From positions 1 to 10,641 of the forward strand of contig CAMFIX010000060.1 of the NCBI GenBank assembly GCA_945952425.1: a stretch of 10,641 nt of DNA, written 5' to 3'. The position numbers and the translations under genes are program-made. The stretch is from an uncultured Pseudorhodobacter sp. (GTDB taxonomy: Bacteria; Pseudomonadota; Alphaproteobacteria; Rhodobacterales; Rhodobacteraceae). Each line of letters begins with the position of its first letter. Positions within the stretch are counted from its first letter, which is position 1. Below the pieces are notes generated by a model that worked only from the letters and a program-made list of their open reading frames with translations, did not search any database and was not told the origin of the DNA. Shown here one piece after another: positions 5,351-10,641 of this stretch.

Positions 5351-7897
5351 GTGTCGGACATCGTTTTGAAGACGACGGGGGTGTCGAAATCCTATCCGGG
5401 GGTCAAGGCCCTGGACGATTTCAGTTTCGACGTCCGGGCGGGCGAGGTCCATGCCATCCTCGGCGAGAATGGCTCGGGCAAATCGACGCTGATGAAGATC
5501 GCCGCGGGCGCCATCGCGCCCAACACCGGCCGCGTCGAGATCGCGGGCCATCTGTTGGAGCGCGCCGATCCGCGGCTTGCGATCTCTTTCGGGCTGGCGA
5601 CGGTCTACCAGGACGACAGCCTGGTGCGGGAATTGTCGGTGGCGCAGAACCTGTTTCTGGCGACGCCCAAGGGCTCGGTGCCCTATGGTCGGCTGATCCC
5701 CTGGGCCGAGGCGCAGCTGGCGCCCTTCAACCTGGGGATTTCGGCCGCGACGCTGGTGGGCGATCTGACCCCGGCGCATCGGCAATTCGTCGAGATCGTG
5801 AAGGCGCTGTTGTCGCGCCCCCGCGTCCTTCTGCTGGACGAGCCGACCTCGACGCTGGATTACGACGGGGTGGCGCAGCTGGCCGCCCTGGTGCGCGAGT
5901 TGACGGCCCGGGGCACCGGCGTCGTCTATGTCAGCCACCGCCTGCCCGAAATTCTCGACCTCGCCAACCGCGTCACCATCCTGCGCGACGGGGTGCACGA
6001 GGGCACGTTCGATGTGACGGCCGAGACCTCCGAGCAAGAGCTGGTCTCGCGCATGATCGGCCAGGAGGTGCAGAACGATTACACGCCCAAGGCCGGGGCG
6101 CTGGCGGGCGAGCCGGTGCTGGAGGTGCGGGGCCTCTCGGGCGAGGGGTTCGACGACATCAGCCGGGTCGCCCGGCGCGGCGAGATCCTGGGCTTTGCCG
6201 GGGCCGAGGGCAATGGCCAGCGCGAGGCCCTGCGCGCCATCGCCGGGCTGCAGCCCAGCCATGCCGGCACCGTTCTGTGCGAGGGCCGGCCGGTCGATGT
6301 GACCGCGCCGCGCCATGCCTTGCGGGCGGGGGTTCTGTGCCTTTCGGCCGACCGGGTGGGCGAGTCGATCTTTCCCGACCTGGGCGTGCGTCAGAACATG
6401 ACCCTGCCGCGGCTGAGGGATTTCGTCCGCCGCGGGCTCTTGTCGCCCGGCCAGGAGCAGGCCCATGCGGCCGAGATGCGCGATGCCTTCGGCGTCGTGG
6501 CCGCGACGTTGGAGACCCCGATCAGCGGGCTTTCGGGCGGCAACCAGCAGAAGGTCGTCCTGGCCCGCTCGTTCCGCACCGATGCCAAGGCCGTGCTGAT
6601 CGACGAGCCGACGCAAGGCGTCGATGCCGGGGCGCGGCATGACATCTATCAGGCGATCCGCTCCAACCTGCGCCAGGACGGGACGCTGATCGTCAACTCT
6701 TCGGATGCGCAGGAGCTGGCCGGTATCTGCGACCGCGTGCTGGTCTTTTCCCGCGGCCGGATCGTGGCCGAGCTGACCGGCGAGGAGGTGAACGAAGAGC
6801 GCATCGTGTCGAGCTTCCTGCGCGCCCGCGATGCGCGGCAGGCGGGTGCAGGCGATGGGGGCATGGTCGGGCGCATCTTCCGCGCGATGATCTCGGGGTC
6901 CAGCACCTGGTGGGTGCCCCTGGTCTTCCTGGGCCTTCTGACGCTGATGGTCGGCGGCTATGCGGCGCTGCAGACCGGCGTTTTCCTGAAGCCCACCAAC
7001 ATCCGCTATATCCTTCTGGCCACTGCCCCCGCAGGCATGGTCGCCATGGCGCAGCTGCATGTGCTTTTGGTGCGCGGGCTCGATGTTTCGGTGGGCTCGC
7101 TGATGAGCCTGACGGTCGTCGTGGCCTCGTTCCTCATCGCCGCGGGGATGCCGGTCTGGATGCAGATCCTGGGCAGCCTCGCTTGCCTGGGCCTGGGGCT
7201 CGTCGTGGGGCTGGTCAACGGCGCCCTGGTGCGCTTTGCCAATATCAACGCGGTCATCACCACGATTGCCATGCTGTCGATCCTGCAGGGCGCGGCCCTG
7301 ATCGGGCGGCCGACGCCGGGGGGGATGATCTCGGAAGAGCTGACCGCCCTCTTGCGCGCGCGGATCGGCTTCCTGCCCCTGTCGATCTTCGTGCTGGCGG
7401 CGGTTGCAGCGGCCTTCGACGTCTGGCTGCACCGCACCCGCTCGGGGCTGGAGGCCAAGGCCGTGGGCTTCCGCGAGGTCGCGGCGCAGCGCAACGGGGT
7501 GCGCGTGGACCGCGTCCACCTGCGCGCCTATGCGCTGGCGGCGGTGATGGCGACGGTGGCCGGGTTCTTCCTGGGGTCGGAGGTCGGGGTCGGCGCGCCC
7601 ACGGTCGGCGCCAACTATGCCCTGACCTCGATTGCCGCCGCGGTTCTGGGCGGAGCGGCGCTGTCGGGCGGGCGCGGGTCGTTTGTCGGCGCGCTCTTCG
7701 GCGCGATGTTCTTCGCGCTGATGGTCAACGTGATCGCGCTTCTGGGCCTTTCGACCTCTTTCGGCATCATCGCCAGCGGGGCGATGACGCTTTTTGCGAT
7801 CTTCCTCTACTCGGGTCTGGCCGAGCTGGAGACGCTGCTGCAGGCCGCCCGGCGCCGCAGCAGGTTTCGCGCCTCGGCCCGGCGCGCGGACGCATGA
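5351..7897 (+). CDS. Fused sugar ABC transporter: RbsA-type double ATPase plus RbsC-type permease in one chain
   Basis: This 848-residue protein carries two ABC domains and a membrane domain. ABC 1 (about 4-245) has Walker A GENGSGKST (38-46), signature LTPAHRQ (139-145) in place of LSGGQ, Walker B LLLDEPT (160-166) and switch H196. ABC 2 (about 254-494) has a degenerate Walker A, GAEGNGQRE (284-292), signature LSGGNQQK (394-401), Walker B VLIDEPT (415-421), and SSD near 450-452 where the switch histidine would be. This one-active-site pattern is normal for RbsA/MglA/XylG. After a short linker, residues about 500-848 form a BPD_transp_2 permease with membrane segments from about 520, GLDVSVGS (576-583) and the coupling segment GLEAKAVGFREVAAQRNGV (about 699-717). 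In most such systems ATPase and permease are separate. The start is GTG 5351 with GGGGGGAG six bases upstream. An internal in-frame ATG at 6863 (Met505) could also yield a free permease. Confidence 0.9.
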   Translation: MSDIVLKTTGVSKSYPGVKALDDFSFDVRAGEVHAILGENGSGKSTLMKIAAGAIAPNTGRVEIAGHLLERADPRLAISFGLATVYQDDSLVRELSVAQNLFLATPKGSVPYGRLIPWAEAQLAPFNLGISAATLVGDLTPAHRQFVEIVKALLSRPRVLLLDEPTSTLDYDGVAQLAALVRELTARGTGVVYVSHRLPEILDLANRVTILRDGVHEGTFDVTAETSEQELVSRMIGQEVQNDYTPKAGALAGEPVLEVRGLSGEGFDDISRVARRGEILGFAGAEGNGQREALRAIAGLQPSHAGTVLCEGRPVDVTAPRHALRAGVLCLSADRVGESIFPDLGVRQNMTLPRLRDFVRRGLLSPGQEQAHAAEMRDAFGVVAATLETPISGLSGGNQQKVVLARSFRTDAKAVLIDEPTQGVDAGARHDIYQAIRSNLRQDGTLIVNSSDAQELAGICDRVLVFSRGRIVAELTGEEVNEERIVSSFLRARDARQAGAGDGGMVGRIFRAMISGSSTWWVPLVFLGLLTLMVGGYAALQTGVFLKPTNIRYILLATAPAGMVAMAQLHVLLVRGLDVSVGSLMSLTVVVASFLIAAGMPVWMQILGSLACLGLGLVVGLVNGALVRFANINAVITTIAMLSILQGAALIGRPTPGGMISEELTALLRARIGFLPLSIFVLAAVAAAFDVWLHRTRSGLEAKAVGFREVAAQRNGVRVDRVHLRAYALAAVMATVAGFFLGSEVGVGAPTVGANYALTSIAAAVLGGAALSGGRGSFVGALFGAMFFALMVNVIALLGLSTSFGIIASGAMTLFAIFLYSGLAELETLLQAARRRSRFRASARRADA

Positions 7898-8949
7898 TGA
7901 CCCCTCCTGACCCCCAACCCCAAGAGCGCGCGATGAAAGACAGTTCGACACCGGCGATGCCCTCCTATGCCCAGACCTCGCGGCGCGGACGCGGCGGCAA
8001 GGGGCGGGTTCCGCTGATCCCGATGCAATTCGCGGCGATCTGGATCGCGCTTGGCCTGTTGTTCCTGGCCGGGGCCGCCTTCCTGCCGCGGTCGGTCTCG
8101 GCGACCTCCATCGCCTCGATCCTGCCCTTTGCGGCCTTCCTCGCCATTGCCGCCATGGGGCAGGCCCTGGTGGTCATGGCGCGGGGGATCGACCTGTCGG
8201 TGCCCGCCATCGTCACCTTGTCCAGCACGGTGCTGCTGGGCACATCGGGAGGCGCGCAAGGGTCGGTCGTGACGGGGACGCTCTGGGCCCTGCTGGCGGC
8301 GGTTGCGGTGGGCGTGGTCAATGGCGCGCTCGTCGCCTGGCTGCGGCTGAACGCGCTGATCGTGACGCTGTCGACCGGGGCCATCGTGGCGGGGCTGACT
8401 TTGTCCTACCGCAACGGGCTGCCCGCGGAATCCGGGGTGCCGACGGCGCTGGCCGATTTCGGCGGGGCGCGCTGGCTGGGGGTCAGCACGGCGGTCTGGA
8501 TCGCGGCGGGGCTGGTCGTGGTCCTGACCGTGCTGTTGCGCCGCACCGAGGCCGGGCGGCGGTTCGAGGCCGTGGGCGCCAATCCCCGCGCCGCCTATGC
8601 CACGGGGGTCGAGATCCGGCGCCACCAGGCCGGGGCTTTCGTCGTGGCGGCGCTGCTTTATGGCGTGGTGGGCGTTCTCTTGTCGGCCTTCATCCGCAAT
8701 CCGACGCTGGATGTGGGCAACCCCTACCTGCTGGCGCCCATTGCGGCGGCGGTGCTGGGGGGGACGGCGATCAGCGGCGGCATCGGCTCGATGGTGGCGG
8801 TGACGGGGGCGGCGCTGTTCCTGGTGCTGCTGGGCCAGACGCTGAAGGTTCTGGGGCTGGAGACCTCGTGGCAGATGATCTTCCAGGGTCTGGCCATCGC
8901 GCTTGGCATGTTCCTGTCGGAGGGGCGGGGTTATCGCCGCCGGGGGTAA
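7894..8949 (+). CDS. Second sugar ABC transporter permease (RbsC-type)
   Basis: From ATG 7894 this is a 351-residue inner-membrane permease of the BPD_transp_2 class, with about eight to ten hydrophobic segments beginning at QFAAIWIALGLLFLAGAAF. Family landmarks are ARGIDLSVPAIVTL (equivalent to GLDLSVG) and the cytoplasmic coupling segment GRRFEAVGANPRAAYATGVE, followed by 'AAAVLGGTAISGGIGSM'. The 7894 start overlaps the upstream stop as ATGA, suggesting coupled translation, but lacks a strong ribosome site. An in-frame ATG at 7933 has AAGAG upstream and gives 338 residues. The open frame continues far upstream of both, but that part overlaps the fused gene. With the permease half of the upstream protein it would form a heterodimeric pore. 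The terminator follows directly. Confidence 0.9.
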   Translation: MMTPPDPQPQERAMKDSSTPAMPSYAQTSRRGRGGKGRVPLIPMQFAAIWIALGLLFLAGAAFLPRSVSATSIASILPFAAFLAIAAMGQALVVMARGIDLSVPAIVTLSSTVLLGTSGGAQGSVVTGTLWALLAAVAVGVVNGALVAWLRLNALIVTLSTGAIVAGLTLSYRNGLPAESGVPTALADFGGARWLGVSTAVWIAAGLVVVLTVLLRRTEAGRRFEAVGANPRAAYATGVEIRRHQAGAFVVAALLYGVVGVLLSAFIRNPTLDVGNPYLLAPIAAAVLGGTAISGGIGSMVAVTGAALFLVLLGQTLKVLGLETSWQMIFQGLAIALGMFLSEGRGYRRRG

Positions 8950-8952
8950 AAG

Positions 8953-8982
8953 GGGCGCCGGGGTGACCGGCGCCCTTTCTTT
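8953..8982. terminator. Bidirectional intrinsic terminator between convergent operons
   Basis: A perfect 9-base-pair stem GGGCGCCGG / CCGGCGCCC (8953-8961 and 8967-8975) with loop GGTGA is followed by TTTCTTT, an intrinsic terminator for the transporter operon. On the opposite strand the stem is followed by CTTTTA, so it can also stop the leftward operon. It fills the 32-base gap between the two stop codons. Confidence 0.85.
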
Positions 8983-9986
8983 CACAGCGTGACGACCGGG
9001 CCGCTTTTCGCACCGGCCACGATGGCCTCCAGCAGCGCCGCGGTCTCGATCATCTGGGCCGAGGTGATCGGATAGGGCGCCTGCCCCCGGATCGCCCCGG
9101 CAAAGGCCAGGATGTTGTCGCGCACGGGTTCGGCCGGGCCTATGTCAAAGACCTCGATCTTGCCGCCCTTGCGGGCCTGCGTGACGACCCAGCCATCGGG
9201 CGCCTCGACATGGGCGCGGTCGCGGATATCGACCCAGGCTTCCGAGCCAAAGAGCGTGCAGCGCGAGACGAAGGGCATCGCCAGATTGGCCGCAATCGTC
9301 GCCGTTCCGCCCCCGGCAAAGCGGATGAAGGCGGCAATCGTGTCGCCCTGCGGCAGGCTGGAGCCCAGCGTCTCGCAGGAAACGACCACGCTGCGGGCGG
9401 GGCCCATCAGCCGCACGGCAAGGTCCAGCAGGTGGATGCCCGTCGCCGTCATCCCCGCGGCCGGCGCATCCTGCGCGCCAAGCCGCCAGTTCGACGGGTC
9501 CAGGGCCAGGAATTTGTCATGGCTGAAGGTCGCGTCGAACTGCATCAGCCGCCCCATCTCGCCCCGGTCCACCGCCGCGATCAGTCGGGCGAGCGGCGGC
9601 TCGAAGCGGCGCTCGTGGCCGGTGGCCAGCACCAGACCGGCGCCCTCGACCGCCTGCACGGCGGCCACCGCCCCGGCCCGGGTCAGCGCCAGCGGCTTTT
9701 CGCAAAAGACATGCTTGCCCGCCGCGGCAGAGGCCGCGACCTGCGCCGCATGCAGGCTGTGGGGCGTCACCAGCAGCACCGCCTCGACCGCGGGATCGGC
9801 CAGGGCGCTGTCCAGATCGGGCGTCACGGGGATGCCATGGGTGACGGCAAAGGCCCGCGCCACCGTCTCATTCGGTTCGACCGCCCGCAGGATCGTCACC
9901 TGATCGGGGGCGGCTTTCAGGACGGCGGCGATCTTTTGACCCCACCAGCCCAGGCCCACCAGGGCCACGCGAACCGGCGCGCTCAT
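8982..9986 (-). CDS. Gfo/Idh/MocA family NAD(P)-dependent oxidoreductase
   Basis: This 334-residue protein has the normal length for the glucose-fructose oxidoreductase / inositol dehydrogenase / rhizopine MocA family, which oxidises sugars, cyclitols or their derivatives. The N-terminal Rossmann motif is ALVGLGWWGQ (8-17). The family hallmark CEKPL is at 95-99 with K97, and the C-terminal domain carries GMTATGIHLLDLAVRLMG (178-195), where H185 and D188 are the usual substrate/catalytic positions. GHERRF (123-128) matches the conserved region after the Rossmann fold. The start ATG (9984-9986) overlaps the stop of the YciI-like gene as ATGA, so translation is probably coupled. It is the last gene of its leftward operon, ending at the bidirectional terminator. 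The precise substrate is unknown; the sugar-type transporter opposite suggests a polyol, cyclitol or sugar. Confidence 0.92.
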   Translation of the reverse strand: MSAPVRVALVGLGWWGQKIAAVLKAAPDQVTILRAVEPNETVARAFAVTHGIPVTPDLDSALADPAVEAVLLVTPHSLHAAQVAASAAAGKHVFCEKPLALTRAGAVAAVQAVEGAGLVLATGHERRFEPPLARLIAAVDRGEMGRLMQFDATFSHDKFLALDPSNWRLGAQDAPAAGMTATGIHLLDLAVRLMGPARSVVVSCETLGSSLPQGDTIAAFIRFAGGGTATIAANLAMPFVSRCTLFGSEAWVDIRDRAHVEAPDGWVVTQARKGGKIEVFDIGPAEPVRDNILAFAGAIRGQAPYPITSAQMIETAALLEAIVAGAKSGPVVTL

Positions 9987-10270
9987 GCCCGGTCATCCAC
10001 GCGCTTGAGGAAGGGGCGGATCGAGACCTTGTCCCAGACCCCCGCCGCAAAGAACGGGTCGTTGCGGTGAAAGGCCGTGACCTCGGCCATCGTCGCGGCC
10101 TCAACCAGGAAGCACGAGCCGATCATCGTCTGCCCGTCATCGGCCAGAAGCGGCCCGGAAATCAGCGTCTTGATCGGCTTGGTCGCGAGATAGGCCTTGT
10201 GCGCCTCGTAATGGTCCAGGCGCCTTTGCACCTGGCCCTCGTGGTCAAGACAGTGAATGATGTAATGCAC
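9983..10270 (-). CDS. YciI-like protein
   Basis: This small 95-residue protein has the YciI/ferredoxin-like alpha-beta fold pattern: strand HYIIHCLDH, helix 'QRRLDHYEAHKAYL' with H20 and H24, SGPLLADDG (38-46), 'GSCFLVEAATMAEVTAFHRNDPFFAAGVWDKVSIRPF' with the conserved N70-D71-P72-F73. The His-Asp pair is the supposed active site of the family, whose members include isomerase- and dehalogenase-like proteins of aromatic catabolism; most have no known reaction. GTG is the start (10268-10270), supported by AAAGGAG seven bases upstream. It overlaps the 3' end of the CobW-like gene by 26 bases and the Gfo/Idh/MocA gene by four, showing a tight operon. Confidence 0.88.
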   Translation of the reverse strand: MHYIIHCLDHEGQVQRRLDHYEAHKAYLATKPIKTLISGPLLADDGQTMIGSCFLVEAATMAEVTAFHRNDPFFAAGVWDKVSIRPFLKRVDDRA

Positions 10271-10641
10271 CGGAAAGCTCCTTTCGTTGCGGCGCCGCCA
10301 GAACGCGGGCCAGGGTCTCGATGGCGGGGGCGGCCGAGAGGCGGGCGATGACGACGATGCGGCTTTGGCCGTCGCTGTGGGCCGCCTCCAGCCGCACGGG
10401 CCGGTAAACCTGGTCGCGCACCATCTGCAACGCCAGGGGCCGCGGGTCGGCCCGGTCGGCCACGATCCCCTTCAACCGCAAGAGGGCGGGCCCGGCCGCG
10501 CGGCTCATCACGGCGATGGCTTGCGTCAGGCGAGCCCAATCCTGCGGGCCGGTCTCGATCAGCCAGGACCGGATCGGATCGGCCTCGCCGCCCTGGGCGT
10601 GCAGGGCCATCTCGCCCCCCGCCCGAAGCCAGGCCCAGGGC
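10245..10641 (-). CDS. CobW-type GTP-dependent metallochaperone, C-terminal part (truncated by window edge)
   Basis: The frame is open to the right edge and supplies the last 131 residues. It reads 'PWAWLRAGGEMALH' at the edge, then a helix with IRSWLIETGPQDWARLTQAI, and 'GPALLRLKGIV' followed by 'PLALQMVRDQVYRPVRLE' and 'SRIVVIARLS'. This is the CobW C-terminal domain pattern (LRxKGI, then strands ending in SRIVVIxR). The GTPase half with Walker motifs and the CXCC metal site lies outside the window. Family members load zinc or other metals into partner enzymes. In this operon it may serve a metalloenzyme of the same pathway, though none is in view. The apparent ATG at 10608-10610 is internal, not the true start. 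Confidence 0.82.
   Translation of the reverse strand, partial: PWAWLRAGGEMALHAQGGEADPIRSWLIETGPQDWARLTQAIAVMSRAAGPALLRLKGIVADRADPRPLALQMVRDQVYRPVRLEAAHSDGQSRIVVIARLSAAPAIETLARVLAAPQRKELSGALHHSLS

Noticed and set aside
6910..7893. Upstream extension of the second permease frame
   Set aside because: The open frame reaches back to 6910 but overlaps the membrane half of the fused protein and encodes Gly/Arg-rich shadow sequence. Family alignment and the ATGA junction place the start at 7894 or 7933.
5237..7951. 904-codon leftward open frame across the transporter genes
   Set aside because: Antisense to the fused ATPase-permease, whose motifs are unambiguous; the reverse translation shows no domain.
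8953..8982. Possible riboswitch or small RNA between the convergent operons
   Set aside because: The 32-base gap is fully explained by a simple intrinsic terminator.
1..10641. tRNA, rRNA, CRISPR, transposase, integrase or phage genes
   Set aside because: No clover-leaf-like segments, repeat-spacer arrays, terminal inverted repeats or mobile-element proteins were seen on either strand.

Overview
The window is GC-rich DNA with the codon use of an alphaproteobacterium; the gene types and style fit Rhodobacteraceae (Paracoccus- or Rhodobacter-like). The taxon is inferred from composition and protein flavour only. There are no RNA genes, insertion sequences, CRISPR arrays or phage genes. It reads as an accessory catabolic island for uptake and oxidation of a sugar, cyclitol or related polyhydroxy compound.

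Layout. (1) Positions 1-2850 hold a leftward operon. Its order is a 6-phosphogluconate/3-hydroxyisobutyrate-dehydrogenase-like oxidoreductase, then a 575-residue protein joining an N-terminal winged-helix DNA-binding domain to a full solute-binding-protein fold without signal peptide, then the first 56 codons of a maleylacetate-reductase-like iron alcohol dehydrogenase that runs off the left edge. (2) Positions 2851-3043 form a divergent control region leading rightward into a classical short-chain dehydrogenase (3044-3763). (3) Positions 3764-4120 are a 357-base gap with a terminator hairpin, a second copy of the control elements of region 2, a strong promoter and a possible 44-codon leader frame. 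(4) Positions 4121-8949 are a rightward sugar ABC transporter operon: periplasmic binding protein, an RbsA-type double ATPase fused in frame to an RbsC-type permease (848 residues), and a second separate permease overlapping it by ATGA. (5) A bidirectional terminator lies near 8953-8982. (6) Positions 8982-10641 hold a second leftward operon that converges on the transporter: the C-terminal part of a CobW-type metallochaperone GTPase, a YciI-like protein and a Gfo/Idh/MocA oxidoreductase, all overlapping.

How the genes may work together. The transporter would import the substrate, and three unrelated NAD(P)-dependent dehydrogenases (SDR, Gfo/Idh/MocA, 6PGDH-like) could oxidise it or its products. 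Maleylacetate reductase normally follows intradiol cleavage of hydroxyquinol, so its presence beside a sugar-type transporter hints at a route from a polyhydroxylated ring or aromatic glycoside to maleylacetate and 3-oxoadipate. That pathway is inference.

The most notable signals are the cytoplasmic DNA-binding/solute-binding fusion, a candidate one-component sensor; the ATPase-permease fusion, which would fix a heterodimeric transporter; and a shared pair of control elements before the SDR and the transporter. These are a 15-bp identical box and a promoter whose spacer carries alternating half-sites, forming a perfect CGTATTA-GCG-TAATACG palindrome in one copy.
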